From Agromyces larvae (lineage in GTDB: Bacteria > Actinomycetota > Actinomycetes > Actinomycetales > Microbacteriaceae): DNA of 64,000 nt. Where the stretch lies: NCBI RefSeq assembly GCF_022811705.1, contig NZ_CP094528.1, forward strand, positions 2,976,001 through 3,040,000, read 5' to 3'. This document shows, piece by piece, positions 17,310 to 26,214 of this stretch. The notes beneath the pieces are model-generated. The model saw only the letters and a program-made list of their open reading frames with translations. It did not search any database and was not told where the DNA came from. Made by a program: the position numbers and the translations under genes. Positions within the stretch are counted from its first letter, which is position 1; each line of letters opens with the position of its first letter.

Positions 17310-18863
17310 TCAGCGAGCGCGCGCCACGAGCAGGCGCACGGCGATCGCGAGCTGCACGGCGCCGACGATCGCCAGCACGACGGGCCACGCGCCGGTGATG
17401 GCCAGCGAGTCGGTCAGCGAGGGGTTCGGGTCGGAGCCGTAGTAGCGCCCGCCCGCGGTCGCCGCCGAGTCGACGACGAGCAGCGCGCCCAACCACAGCA
17501 GCGGCGCCGAGATCGTGGCGATCAACCGGTCGGCCGAGCCCCAGCGGCGCGATCGCAGCACCACGACCACCCCGACGAGCCAGAGCAACGACCCGGCGAT
17601 CGCGAGCCAGGCCGCCACGATGGCGGAGCCCGCGACCTCGCCCGGGGCGGCCGGCTCGGCGGTGCGCAGCGCGAACACCGCGGCCACCGCGACCGCGCCG
17701 AACAGCATCCCGACCGCTGCGGCGATCGCCGCGGGCCATCCGTCGAGCGAATCGACCTGCTCGCGCGCCGACCGGAACCGCGCCGCCGCCCAGCCGACCG
17801 CGACGAGCACGAACGGCAGCACGAACCGCACGAGCGGGTCGAGCAGCGTGACGGGGTCGGGCAGCCCCGGGGCGAGATCGATGCAGACATCGCCCTGACA
17901 CGCCCGCACCCCGGGAATGGCACCGATCACTCCGCTCAGCGTCACGGCGAGCACCGCGCCCGCCGCGCCGGTGGCGAGCACCCCCAGGATCCGCTCGGCC
18001 GTGCTCCAGCCGCGCGAGACGAGGAGCTCGGCGATTCCGATGACCAGCACGAGGGCGCCGATCCAACCGGTGACGGGCAGCGCGGCCCAGGAGTGCGACA
18101 CCAGCGCAGGCACGGTCACGATGGCCGTCGCGACCGGCACCGCCGCGATCGCGAGCACCGCACCGGGCCAGCGATCGGCGACGCCGAGCACCCCGCCGCG
18201 CGGCGCGTCGTGTCGAGGCGCCCGCGGCACCTGCAGCACCCGCCGCCGGTCGTCGGCGCTGCGGCGCAACCGAAGCAGGAGCACGACGGCGATCACCGGC
18301 GGCGCCAGGACGAGGGCGGTCCACAGGTACCCGAATCCCGTCGTACGCAGCACCAGCAAGAAGAAGGCCACGGTCGCCGGGATCGCCACCGTCGCGAACA
18401 CCTTGTCGCCCAGCCGCCAGCGCCGCGAGGTCCAGAGCAGTGCGAGGCCGACGAGGAAGGCCCAGAAGCCGGCCGAGATGACCGGGATCCCGATGAGCAC
18501 GAGCGTGATCGCGACGCCCGCCGTCGAGTCGAGGAACCGGCTCGCGCCGTATGGCGCGCCAGCGGGTCTCGAGACGCTCCCTCCTTCGTCGGTCGCTCCT
18601 CGACCAGCGGAGGCGGCGGGGTCGCCTGCGGGCCGCTCGACCGCGGCCGCGATGACCGCCGGGTCGCCGAGGTCGCTGAGTGCGGCGTCGAGGTCGAACG
18701 AATCGCCGCGCTCCGCGGCATCCGCCCTGGCTTCGCGAAGGTGCTCACCGAGCTCGGCGACGATGCCGTCGGCCTGGGCCGGATCGACCGCGGCGACCTC
18801 GCGACGCACCTCCTCGAGGTAGGCGCGCTCGGTCACCTCGTCGTGCGAATGCGTCACCGTCAT
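17310..18863 (-). CDS. Multi-span membrane protein with N-terminal HAAS/DUF1700-like domain
   Basis: A 517-residue protein. The first 80 residues (EVTERAYLEEVRREV, ADGIVAELGEHLREARADA) form the HAAS-type helical domain usually found with PadR regulators. The rest has about twelve hydrophobic segments and no recognised catalytic motif. Its ATG overlaps the PadR stop (ATGA), so PadR almost certainly controls it. A polar linker between the two parts is encoded by a dispersed repeat (18564-18610), seen as SVSRPAGAPYG, which suggests the repeat inserted in frame. Probably a membrane-stress or envelope protein; function unknown. Confidence 0.75.
   Translation of the reverse strand: MTVTHSHDEVTERAYLEEVRREVAAVDPAQADGIVAELGEHLREARADAAERGDSFDLDAALSDLGDPAVIAAAVERPAGDPAASAGRGATDEGGSVSRPAGAPYGASRFLDSTAGVAITLVLIGIPVISAGFWAFLVGLALLWTSRRWRLGDKVFATVAIPATVAFFLLVLRTTGFGYLWTALVLAPPVIAVVLLLRLRRSADDRRRVLQVPRAPRHDAPRGGVLGVADRWPGAVLAIAAVPVATAIVTVPALVSHSWAALPVTGWIGALVLVIGIAELLVSRGWSTAERILGVLATGAAGAVLAVTLSGVIGAIPGVRACQGDVCIDLAPGLPDPVTLLDPLVRFVLPFVLVAVGWAAARFRSAREQVDSLDGWPAAIAAAVGMLFGAVAVAAVFALRTAEPAAPGEVAGSAIVAAWLAIAGSLLWLVGVVVVLRSRRWGSADRLIATISAPLLWLGALLVVDSAATAGGRYYGSDPNPSLTDSLAITGAWPVVLAIVGAVQLAIAVRLLVARAR
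18564..18610. repeat. Dispersed repeat, copy 1 (within a reading frame)
   Basis: This 47-bp element starts GGGTCTCGAGACGC and ends CTCCTCGACCAGCGG. It matches 54054-54100 at 40 of 47 positions. Copy 1 lies inside the membrane-protein gene at 17310-18863, in the linker between its soluble and membrane parts. Confidence 0.7.
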
Positions 18864-19237
18864 CCCTTCCCGTCCTGTTCTGCTCGCTCGTCGCGCTCGG
18901 GCGGCGAGGTCACCGCGAGCGCGGCCTCGACCGACCCCGACACGTCGCGCCAGGTCTGCTCGAATGCGACGACCGCATCGGCTCCCGCTGCGGTGAGCCG
19001 GTAGTAGCGTCGCGGCGGGCCGCTGGCCGACTCGGCCCAGCGCGTTTCGACCCAGCCCTGTTCGCGCAGCCGCGCGAGCAGCGGGTACAGCGACCCCTCG
19101 CCGGCGAGCAGGCCGAGTTCGGCGAGCCGGCGGGCGAGGTCTCGCCCGTACACGTCGCCGCCCCGAATCACGGCGAGCGCGCACCACTCGAGCACGCCCT
19201 TGCGGAGGTTCGTCTGCACGCGCTCCGCCGGATACAT
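18860..19237 (-). CDS. PadR-family transcriptional regulator
   Basis: A 125-residue PadR repressor: RKGVLEWCALAVIRGGDVYGRDLARRL, then LAGEGSLYPLLARLREQGWVETRW with the typical wing SASGPPRRYYRLTAAGADA. The final 30 residues form a polar tail. No ribosome site is evident before ATG 19237, so the transcript may be leaderless. It overlaps the membrane-protein gene downstream and is divergent from the MFS gene; repeated sequences between them may be its operators. Confidence 0.9.
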   Translation of the reverse strand: MYPAERVQTNLRKGVLEWCALAVIRGGDVYGRDLARRLAELGLLAGEGSLYPLLARLREQGWVETRWAESASGPPRRYYRLTAAGADAVVAFEQTWRDVSGSVEAALAVTSPPERDERAEQDGKG

Positions 19238-19268
19238 GCAACGCAAGGTACCAGAGCATGCAAGGTAC
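19235..19268. promoter_or_regulatory. Candidate PadR operator repeats
   Basis: CATGCAACGCAAGGTAC (19235-19251) and CATGCAAGGTAC (19257-19268) are direct repeats that differ by a 5-base insertion. The first overlaps the PadR start codon. They sit in the short divergent region between padR and the MFS gene, so one site could govern both. Inferred from position and repetition. Confidence 0.45.
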
Positions 19269-19315
19269 AGGGAAGTGCGCGCCCGATCGATACGCTGACC
19301 TCGAGGGGGACCGCC

Positions 19316-20977
19316 GTGAACGCTGCAACTCCGACCGCCGCACGCACCTCGTGGCTGCCGCTCATCATCGTCGTCCTGACGCAGATCCAGGCGTCCTTCG
19401 CGGTGAACGCGCTGACCGTCTCGATGGCCGGCATCACGGGCGACCTCGGCATCCCCGCCACGAGCGTCGGCACCGCGATCACCGCGGGCACCTTCGCGAT
19501 GGCCGCGTTCATCCTGCTCGGGGCGAAGGTCGGCTCCCGCTTCGGCAGCAAGGGCGTGTTCCAGATCGCGGTGATCATCCACGGTGCGGCGATGCTGGGC
19601 GTGGCCCTCGCACCGACGGGCACGGTGCTCTTCGTGTCTCAGGCGATCTCGGGCGCAGTCATCGCGCTCATCGCGCCCGCGCTGACGGTCTTCATCGCCA
19701 CCAACTACCACGGCAAGCAGCAGGGCACCGCGATCGGCCTGCTCGCGGCCGCCATCCCGCTGGCCGGAGTGCTCGCCCTGCTGATCGCCGGCACCTTCGC
19801 CACCAGCATCGGCTGGCGCTGGTCGTTCATCCTCATGGTCGCCCTCGCCGTCGTGAACCTGCTGCTGAGCGTCACCATCAAGAAGGTTCCCGCCCAGCCG
19901 CTGCTCGCGATCGACTGGACCGGCGCCGGCCTCGCGGCGCTCGCGGTGATCCTGTTGAGCTTCGGCTTCAGCGGCCTGGAGCCGTGGGGCGTCGTGACTG
20001 CGACGGATGGCGCGCCGTTCGACGTCCTCGGGCTCTCGCCCGCCCCGATCCTCGTCGTGCTCGGCCTCGTCGTCGGGCAGATCTTCTTCGTCTGGATCCG
20101 CCGCCGTCAGAGCGAGAGCCGGGCCCGCATCTTCGACCTGCGCGTGCTGCAGACCCGGGGCGAACTCGCGATCACCGCGTGCATGGGCATCATGCTTTTC
20201 GTCGGCACCGCGGCGAACTTCATCATCCCGCTGTACATGCAGGTGGTGCAGGGGCTGACCGGCATCGAGACGAGCTTCTCGATCATCCCGTACACCATCT
20301 CCATCTTCATCGCCTCGAGCCTGGTCGCCGCCCTCTACGGCAGGTTCTCGCCGCGTCAGCTCGGCGCGGTCGGCTTCGTCGTCGTCGCCGGGTCGCTCAC
20401 GCTGCTCGCGTTCACCATCCAGAACAGCTGGGGCCAGGCGTTCGTCGTGATCGGGCTGGTGCTGCTCGGTCTCGGTCAGGGATCGATCGTCGCCCTCGTG
20501 TTCAACACGCTGCTCTCGCGCGCACCGAAGCAGCTCGCCGGGGATGTGGGAGCCTGGCGCGGGCTCGTGCACAACATCTCGGGCAGCGTCGGCATCGCGG
20601 TGATCAGCGTCTTCGCGGTCAGCCTCCTCACCGGGCTCGTGCTCTCCGAGGTCGACGACCACCCCGAGCTCACCCCCGAGGTGGTGCAGCAGGTGAACCT
20701 CGACAACATCAACTTCGTCACCAACGAGCACCTCGAGGACGTGCTCGCGCAGACGGATGCCACGCCGCACGAGGTCGAGGCCGCCGTGCAGATCAACGAG
20801 GACGCCCGTCTGCGTGCCCTGCAGCTCTCGCTGCTCGCCCTCGCAGCGCTGTCGCTGCTCGCGATCGTGCCGGCCACGCGCATGCCCGACCAACTGCGCG
20901 ACGAACTCCCCGAACAGCTCGAACCCGACGACCCCGACCGGATCGATCTCGACACCGACGCCGACGTGGAGGCGTGA
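19316..20977 (+). CDS. MFS drug exporter, DHA2-like, 14 spans
   Basis: A 553-residue major facilitator protein with about 14 hydrophobic segments. GAKVGSRFGSKGVFQ is the loop 2-3 motif and an antiporter-type motif C region lies around LLAAAIPLAGVLALLIAG. A long extracytoplasmic loop near residues 440-490 and an acidic C-terminal tail (DDPDRIDLDTDADVEA) are present. Start GTG 19316 follows a GAGGGGGA ribosome site. Likely a proton-coupled exporter; substrate unknown. It is divergent from padR and may share its control. Confidence 0.88.
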   Translation: MNAATPTAARTSWLPLIIVVLTQIQASFAVNALTVSMAGITGDLGIPATSVGTAITAGTFAMAAFILLGAKVGSRFGSKGVFQIAVIIHGAAMLGVALAPTGTVLFVSQAISGAVIALIAPALTVFIATNYHGKQQGTAIGLLAAAIPLAGVLALLIAGTFATSIGWRWSFILMVALAVVNLLLSVTIKKVPAQPLLAIDWTGAGLAALAVILLSFGFSGLEPWGVVTATDGAPFDVLGLSPAPILVVLGLVVGQIFFVWIRRRQSESRARIFDLRVLQTRGELAITACMGIMLFVGTAANFIIPLYMQVVQGLTGIETSFSIIPYTISIFIASSLVAALYGRFSPRQLGAVGFVVVAGSLTLLAFTIQNSWGQAFVVIGLVLLGLGQGSIVALVFNTLLSRAPKQLAGDVGAWRGLVHNISGSVGIAVISVFAVSLLTGLVLSEVDDHPELTPEVVQQVNLDNINFVTNEHLEDVLAQTDATPHEVEAAVQINEDARLRALQLSLLALAALSLLAIVPATRMPDQLRDELPEQLEPDDPDRIDLDTDADVEA

Positions 20978-20985
20978 CCGGCACC

Positions 20986-21366
20986 TCAGCGTGCGAAGTG
21001 CGCCACCACCCAGACGACCAGCGCGCCGACGGCATACGCCGCGAGATCCCACGGATCGAATGCGCTGCCGAGCACCAGGTGAGCGCCCGGCACCACCGCT
21101 GAGATCGCCGCGGGCAGCGGCGTGAGCTGCAGCCCCTCGATCACCGCCGCCGCGGCGAAGGCGACGGCAGCCGGCACCCACGGCGGCGCGACCGGTGCGA
21201 CCAGCAGCACCGCGAACCCGATCAGGGCCGCGTACAGCACACTGCCGAGCAGGTCGATCGCAGGGCTGCGGTCGACGAGCTGCAACGAGAGGCCGGCGGC
21301 GAGACATCCGATCACCGCCCCACCGGCGATCAGGCGGGTGCGCCGGGCGGCGCGGGCTCGAGGCAT
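20986..21366 (-). CDS. DUF2809 small membrane protein
   Basis: A 126-residue protein with about four hydrophobic spans. The family pattern is visible as LLGSVLYAALIGFAVLLV, AVIEGLQLTPLPA and VLGSAFDPWDLAAYAVGAL. ATG 21366 (MPRARAARRTR) is chosen for its basic start; a TTG four codons earlier is possible. No ribosome site is obvious. Converges on the MFS gene with only 8 bp between. Function unknown for the whole family. Confidence 0.75.
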   Translation of the reverse strand: MPRARAARRTRLIAGGAVIGCLAAGLSLQLVDRSPAIDLLGSVLYAALIGFAVLLVAPVAPPWVPAAVAFAAAAVIEGLQLTPLPAAISAVVPGAHLVLGSAFDPWDLAAYAVGALVVWVVAHFAR

Positions 21367-21400
21367 CCGGTCAGTCAACCATGCCGGGCGCGCGCGCCCG

Positions 21401-22924
21401 CTACTTGCGTGCGCGCCTGCGAAGGCGAACCGAACGGATGCCGCGACCGCCGCGACCCGGCGCGACCAGGTCGCTCGACACCACCGGGATCGCACCGGTG
21501 ACCACCGCGTCGACTGCCATCGATCCGTCGACCGGACCGACCACCGGGATCGGCGTGGTCGGCGTGGCCGTGCGCAGCTCCACGCGCATCCGCGCGAGCC
21601 GTCGGTGCTCGCGCACGTACGCCGGGATGAGCAGCACCACCGCACCGAACCAGGCCAGCGGGTTGCTCCAGACCACCCCGACGAACCCGAAGATCGACCC
21701 CAGCACGACCGCCGCGCCCACGCGCATCACCAGTTCGATCACGCCCGTGACCGTCGGCACCATGGTGTGGCCGAGCCCCTGCAGCGCGCCGCGCAGCACG
21801 AACAGCACGCCGAGGGCGGTGTACGTGAGGCCATTGATGGTCAGCATCAGCGCCGCGTCCGCCACGACGGATTCGGCACCCGGCGCGTCGCCGACGAAGA
21901 GGCCGACCAGGTGCGAGCCGAACGCGATGAGCAGCGCGCCGAGCACGAGGGCGGCGGCGATCGACATCCAGGTCGCCTGCACGACGCCGCGACGGATGCG
22001 GTCCGGGCGACGGCCGCCGAGGTTCTGCGCGGTGAACATCGAGACGGCCAGCCCGAGCGACTGCAGCAGCGCGACGGCGAGCGAGTCGACCCGGGCGCCG
22101 GTCGTGTAGGCCGCGACCGCTCCGGCGCCCAGCCCGTTGAGGGCGACCTGCACGGTCAGCGTGCCGATCGCGATGATCGACGCCTGGAACCCCATCGGCA
22201 GGCCGACCCGGAGGTGCTCCGAGACCTCCGCCCGGGTCACCCGGAAGTCCGCCCGACGCACATGCAGCACCGGAACCCGGCGGCGCACGAACTCGAGGCA
22301 CAGCAGGACGGACACGAGCTGCGCGACCACCGTCGCGAGCGCCGCGCCCGCGACGCCCCACTCGAGCACGCCGACCATCAGCAGCACGAGCGCGATGTTC
22401 AACCCGCACGCCACGGTGAGGAACACCAGCGGCGTGCGCGAGTCGCCGATCGCGCGGATGATCGCCGACAGGTAGTTGAAGAACATCATCGTGGATGCCC
22501 CGAGGAAGCTGACCTGGGTGAACACGGTCGCTTCGGAGAGCAGTTCGGGCGGCGTCTGCAACAGCTGCAGCGCCGGACCCGCGATGAGCGGCGCTCCGAC
22601 GGTGAGCACGATGCTCATCGCGCCGGTGATCAGCGTGCCCGTGGCGACCGAGCGGCGCACCGCGTCGTGGTCGCGCGCGCCGAACGCCTGCGCGGTGGGG
22701 ATCGCGAGACCCGAGGTCACGCCCCACGAGAAGCCGAGCAGCAGGAACAGCAGGCTGCCCGTCGCGCCGACCGCGGCGAGCGAGTCGACGCCGAGGTGCC
22801 GGCCGACCACGATCGCGTCGGCCACCTGGTACAGCTGCTGCACGACGTTGCCGAGCAGCAGGGGCACGGCGAAGACGAGGATGACCCGCCAGGGGGCGCC
22901 GGTGGTGAGGGAACGCGCGTGCAC
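21401..22924 (-). CDS. MATE-family efflux transporter
   Basis: A 507-residue multidrug/toxin extrusion protein with twelve hydrophobic spans in two halves. VVQQLYQVADAIVVGRHLG near the N-terminus and GLPMGFQASIIAIGTLTVQ at the start of the second half are characteristic. The C-terminal 60 residues are a basic cytoplasmic tail. It starts at GTG 22924. Probably a sodium- or proton-driven exporter; substrate not predictable. Confidence 0.92.
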   Translation of the reverse strand: MHARSLTTGAPWRVILVFAVPLLLGNVVQQLYQVADAIVVGRHLGVDSLAAVGATGSLLFLLLGFSWGVTSGLAIPTAQAFGARDHDAVRRSVATGTLITGAMSIVLTVGAPLIAGPALQLLQTPPELLSEATVFTQVSFLGASTMMFFNYLSAIIRAIGDSRTPLVFLTVACGLNIALVLLMVGVLEWGVAGAALATVVAQLVSVLLCLEFVRRRVPVLHVRRADFRVTRAEVSEHLRVGLPMGFQASIIAIGTLTVQVALNGLGAGAVAAYTTGARVDSLAVALLQSLGLAVSMFTAQNLGGRRPDRIRRGVVQATWMSIAAALVLGALLIAFGSHLVGLFVGDAPGAESVVADAALMLTINGLTYTALGVLFVLRGALQGLGHTMVPTVTGVIELVMRVGAAVVLGSIFGFVGVVWSNPLAWFGAVVLLIPAYVREHRRLARMRVELRTATPTTPIPVVGPVDGSMAVDAVVTGAIPVVSSDLVAPGRGGRGIRSVRLRRRARK

Positions 22925-22933
22925 CGAGACATC

Positions 22934-23292
22934 CTATCGAATCGATTCGAGCCGTTCGAATCTCGGAACGCGTGCGACACGCGCCTCCGCTCGCCGGCGT
23001 CGGGCCGCGGCGACACGATCGACGACCAGTCCCAGCAGCAGCGCCATGCCGACGCCGAAGACCGCGCTCAGCAGCTGTTGTCGCCGATCACCGTCCCCAC
23101 CGCCGCGACCAGGCCCAGCAGGAGCACCGCGGGCAGGCTGCCGGTCGATGCCGCCACCGCTGCAGCCGCGACGAGCACCGTCTCGCTCGGGATGGGCGGG
23201 AAGAAGCCGTCGAGGACGGCGGTCGCGAACATGATGAGCGGCAACCACGGCGACGCGGCGGCCTGGAGGATGAATTCGTTGATGACGTCCAC
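22934..23292 (-). pseudogene. DedA-family membrane protein with internal deletion
   Basis: The first 74 codons from ATG 23292 give a convincing DedA N-terminus (VINEFILQAAASPWLPLIMF, then DGFFPPIPSETVLVAA and AVGTVIGDNS), ending at a stop at 23068. A second frame continues directly with LLSAVFGVGMALLLGLVVDR and a basic tail to the stop at 22934, which fits the last DedA helix. DedA proteins are about 200 residues, so roughly 80-100 residues and the frame are missing at the junction. Probably a dead gene. Confidence 0.6.
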
Positions 23293-23314
23293 CCCGGGGA
23301 CGCCGAGACTCCCT

Positions 23315-24277
23315 TCACGACACTCCCGAACTGGTTGGCAAGTTCTCCATCACCGCTTTCTGCCGCTTCGGCGAGAGCGCCGTCTCCTTGAACACGGCGT
23401 CGGCGAACCTCCCCTGAATGGCACCCTGCTTCGGGGCCGGTATGCCGGGAAACGCCTGGAAGACCGATCGGATGTGCTGCCCGAGCACGTTCGCCCACCG
23501 GATCTGCGCGAACATGTCCCAGTTCTGGAGCGCGTCGATGTCGAATGTCATGCGCATCCCGGAGGCGAACGCCTTCGTGCGCTGCCCACCCGGGTCGGGG
23601 CCTCCCGACCGGAGTCCCGGCCACGCGGCGCGCATGGCCGCGATGCCCTCGCGTTCGTTCACCTCGCCGATGCCCTTCGCGCCGGACTTTCCGGCGATGT
23701 AGGTGTAGGGGATCAGGTTGCGGAACCGCATGACATCCACCATCAAGTCCTGCAGCACCTGGGTGTGGTAGACCGGGTGCAGTGCGGCGGCGCCCGTGAT
23801 GTCGGGCTTCGACGTGATCGCGGCGTAGTCGGCGTCGAGCTTGCCCTTCGTCGGTGCGTCGGCGATGAGATACCCCGGCATGCTCTTCGCCCCCGCAAGC
23901 AACGCGAGCAGGGCGTTCAGGGCATCGGCGAAGTTCTTGCCGTCGACCGCATGGACGACCGCCCACTCGAAGAGCGCGAACGCGGTGCTGTGGGCGCCAC
24001 CGGCGGTTCCCGCTCCTCGTTCGGTCTTCGAGCCCTCGATGCGGGGGCCCGCCGGCGGCGGCGTCTTGTCCCACCACACGTTCGCCGAGAGGCGCTGGAC
24101 GGTGAACAGCGGCACGTTCGTCGACGATCCCGGCCGCCCCACCAGCTGCACGAACGCTGCTGCCGCAGCGTTCCCGGCCTGCCGCTGCAGGGAGAGCAGG
24201 GCATCGCGGGCGGGCTGCGGGCCGGACCGGTGTCGTTGATCCTGGTGGTGCGGGGGTCGCTCTGACGCTCGGTCCAT
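23315..24277 (-). CDS. Orphan protein with eCIS-cargo-like LQRxxGN leader
   Basis: A 320-residue protein of unknown function. Near residues 25-45 is ALLSLQRQAGNAAAAAFVQL, close to the LQRxxGNxAxxxL motif that opens many DUF4157 and other proteins linked to extracellular contractile injection systems, followed by VPLFTVQRLS. The remainder has no enzyme motif I can name; GGAHSTAFALFEWAVVHAV in the middle is the most distinctive segment. There is no signal peptide or membrane span. Start ATG 24277 has an AAGGAGGA ribosome site. No injection-system structural genes are in the window, so the link is suggestive only. Confidence 0.6.
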   Translation of the reverse strand: MDRASERPPHHQDQRHRSGPQPARDALLSLQRQAGNAAAAAFVQLVGRPGSSTNVPLFTVQRLSANVWWDKTPPPAGPRIEGSKTERGAGTAGGAHSTAFALFEWAVVHAVDGKNFADALNALLALLAGAKSMPGYLIADAPTKGKLDADYAAITSKPDITGAAALHPVYHTQVLQDLMVDVMRFRNLIPYTYIAGKSGAKGIGEVNEREGIAAMRAAWPGLRSGGPDPGGQRTKAFASGMRMTFDIDALQNWDMFAQIRWANVLGQHIRSVFQAFPGIPAPKQGAIQGRFADAVFKETALSPKRQKAVMENLPTSSGVS

Positions 24278-24396
24278 GCACCCGTCCTCCTTCGCGCGAA
24301 TCGCACGTCCTGTCGTCGGGTCAACCTCTCCAGCGTGGTGGTGGGGGCGACGCCTCGTCAACAGGCGATCGGAACGGCCGAGTCCGGCGTGGGTCG

Positions 24397-24744
24397 TCAG
24401 GTCGCGAGTGCGGTGGCGAGGCGCTCGAGTGCGCCCGGCACGAGCGCGTAGTACGCCCAGCTGCCCCGGCGGGTGCGGCTCAGGAATCCGGCGTCGGTGA
24501 GGATCTTGAGGTGATGCGAGACGGTCGGCTGCGAGAGACCGGTGGGCTCGGTGAGATCGCAGACGCACGCTTCGTGCCCCTCGCTCGCGGCCACGATCGA
24601 GATGAGCAGCACGCGCGTCGGGTCGCCGAGCGCTTTGAAGAGCGTCGCGGTCTTCGCCGCCTCCTCGAGCGAGATCGGCGCGCTCGTCATGGGGGCGCAG
24701 CAGGCATCCGGTTGGATGACGGGCAGCTCGATGACGTCGTTCAC
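24397..24744 (-). CDS. arsR: ArsR arsenite-responsive repressor
   Basis: A 115-residue ArsR with winged-helix motif LSQPTVSHHLKILTDAGFLSRTRRG. It carries an N-terminal Cys pair (PDACCAP, residues about 13-14) and a Cys-x-Cys (ACVCDLTE). Adjacent N-terminal cysteines combined with one in the helix match the As(III) site of Corynebacterium glutamicum ArsR. Start GTG 24744 is near the divergent operator. It should repress itself and the flavoprotein/arsC genes, being released by arsenite. Confidence 0.88.
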   Translation of the reverse strand: MNDVIELPVIQPDACCAPMTSAPISLEEAAKTATLFKALGDPTRVLLISIVAASEGHEACVCDLTEPTGLSQPTVSHHLKILTDAGFLSRTRRGSWAYYALVPGALERLATALAT

Positions 24745-24757
24745 GCACGTCAGCCTA

Positions 24758-24785
24758 CGCCATATTGACATTCTTCGATATGGCG
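24758..24785. promoter_or_regulatory. ArsR operator (inverted repeat)
   Basis: Perfect 8-bp arms CGCCATAT (24758-24765) and ATATGGCG (24778-24785) enclose TGACATTCTTCG in the 87-bp space between divergent arsR and the flavoprotein gene. Its position allows simultaneous control of both transcripts. Confidence 0.75.
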
Positions 24786-24831
24786 TGGATGCTTGGCTGC
24801 ATCGATGCTCTTCGATGCCAAGGAGGCACCT

Positions 24832-26181
24832 GTGACCCTCGTCGACCTGACGATCCCGTCTACCCGCACCGACCGCCTCGACGGGCTCCCGGTTGCGATC
24901 GTGGGCGCCGGGCCGATCGGGCTCGCAGCGGCCGCGCACCTCGCGGAACGAGGCATCCCGTTCGAGGTCTCCGAGGCCGGCGACACCATCGCCGACTCGA
25001 TCAACCGGTGGGGCCACACCCGACTGTTCTCACCGTGGCGGCACCTCGTCGACCCGGCCGCCCGACGTCTGCTCGAGGCATCCGGCTGGCAGCATCCGCG
25101 CGAAGACGGACTGCCGACCGGTGCCGAACTCGTCGAGGAGTACCTACGACCCCTCGCCGCGCTCCCGCAGATCGCGCCGCACCTCGTCACCGGCGCCGAG
25201 GTGACCGCCATCAGCCGAGACGGCGCCGACCGCACCCGCACATCCGGGCGGGAGGCGACCCCGTTCGTGCTCCGCATCGCCGGACGCGATGGCGTGCGCG
25301 ACGTTCGGGCCCGCGCGGTGATCGACGCCTCCGGCACCTACCGCACGCCGAACTCCCTCGCGTCGTCGGGCCTCGACCCGCTCGGTGCCGACGACGTCCG
25401 CGACCTGGTCACCCACGCCCTGCCCGATGTGCTCGGCCGTGATCGCGGCCGCTTCGCCGGCAAGCACACCATCGTCGTCGGTGCCGGCCACTCGGCCGCG
25501 AACACGCTGCTCAAGCTCGCCGAGCTCGCCGACACCGTGCCCGGCACCACGGCGACCTGGGTCATCCGCAACAGCTCCGCGATTCGGGTGAGTTCGTCGG
25601 CCGAAGACGAGCTGCCCGCCCGCGCGTCGATCGGCGGGCGCGTCGACTCCCTCGTCACGCAAGGGCGCATCCGGCTCGTCGACCGGTTCGAGACGGTACG
25701 ACTCCGGCGTGACGACGATCGGGTCACGCTCATCGGGCAACGAGCCGGCGCCCTGGAAGAGCTCACGGCCGACGTCATCGTGAACGCCACCGGATTCCGG
25801 CCCGACCTCGGCATGCTGCGCGAGATCCGGCTCGACCTGGACGACATCGTCGAGGCACCGCGGCGGCTCGCCCCGCTCATCGACCCGAACGTGCACAGCT
25901 GCGGCACCGTGCAACCGCACGGCTTCGCCGAGCTCGCACATCCCGAGCAGAACTTCTTCATCGCCGGAATGAAATCTTACGGTCGCGCCCCGACCTTCCT
26001 GCTGGCGACCGGTTACGAACAGGTGCGCTCGATCGTCGCCCACCTCGCCGGCGACGTCGCTGCCGCGTCGAACGTCGAACTCGTCCTGCCCGCGACGGGC
26101 GTCTGCTCGTCGAGCCTCACCGACACCGCCGCCTCGGCGTCGTCGTGCTGCGGCCCCGCGTCGCCGTCGAGCTGCGCGTAG
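24832..26181 (+). CDS. ArsO-like flavin-dependent monooxygenase/oxidoreductase
   Basis: A 449-residue two-dinucleotide-binding flavoprotein. FAD motif VAIVGAGPIGLAAAAHLAERG is near residue 20, and a second GxGxxA motif HTIVVGAGHSAANTLLKLAE binds NAD(P)H. VIVNATGFRPDL is the family ATG motif. Homologues sit in arsenic operons, where ArsO has been proposed to act on arsenic species. The C-terminal 30 residues are Ser/Ala-rich with Cys residues (GVCSSS, SSCCGP, SSCA), plausible for thiol or metalloid binding. GTG 24832 is chosen because AAGGAGG lies 5 bases upstream. Divergent from arsR. Confidence 0.82.
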   Translation: MTLVDLTIPSTRTDRLDGLPVAIVGAGPIGLAAAAHLAERGIPFEVSEAGDTIADSINRWGHTRLFSPWRHLVDPAARRLLEASGWQHPREDGLPTGAELVEEYLRPLAALPQIAPHLVTGAEVTAISRDGADRTRTSGREATPFVLRIAGRDGVRDVRARAVIDASGTYRTPNSLASSGLDPLGADDVRDLVTHALPDVLGRDRGRFAGKHTIVVGAGHSAANTLLKLAELADTVPGTTATWVIRNSSAIRVSSSAEDELPARASIGGRVDSLVTQGRIRLVDRFETVRLRRDDDRVTLIGQRAGALEELTADVIVNATGFRPDLGMLREIRLDLDDIVEAPRRLAPLIDPNVHSCGTVQPHGFAELAHPEQNFFIAGMKSYGRAPTFLLATGYEQVRSIVAHLAGDVAAASNVELVLPATGVCSSSLTDTAASASSCCGPASPSSCA

Positions 26182-26214
26182 GTCGCGTTCACCTCGATCG
26201 GAGAGCATGAGCAC

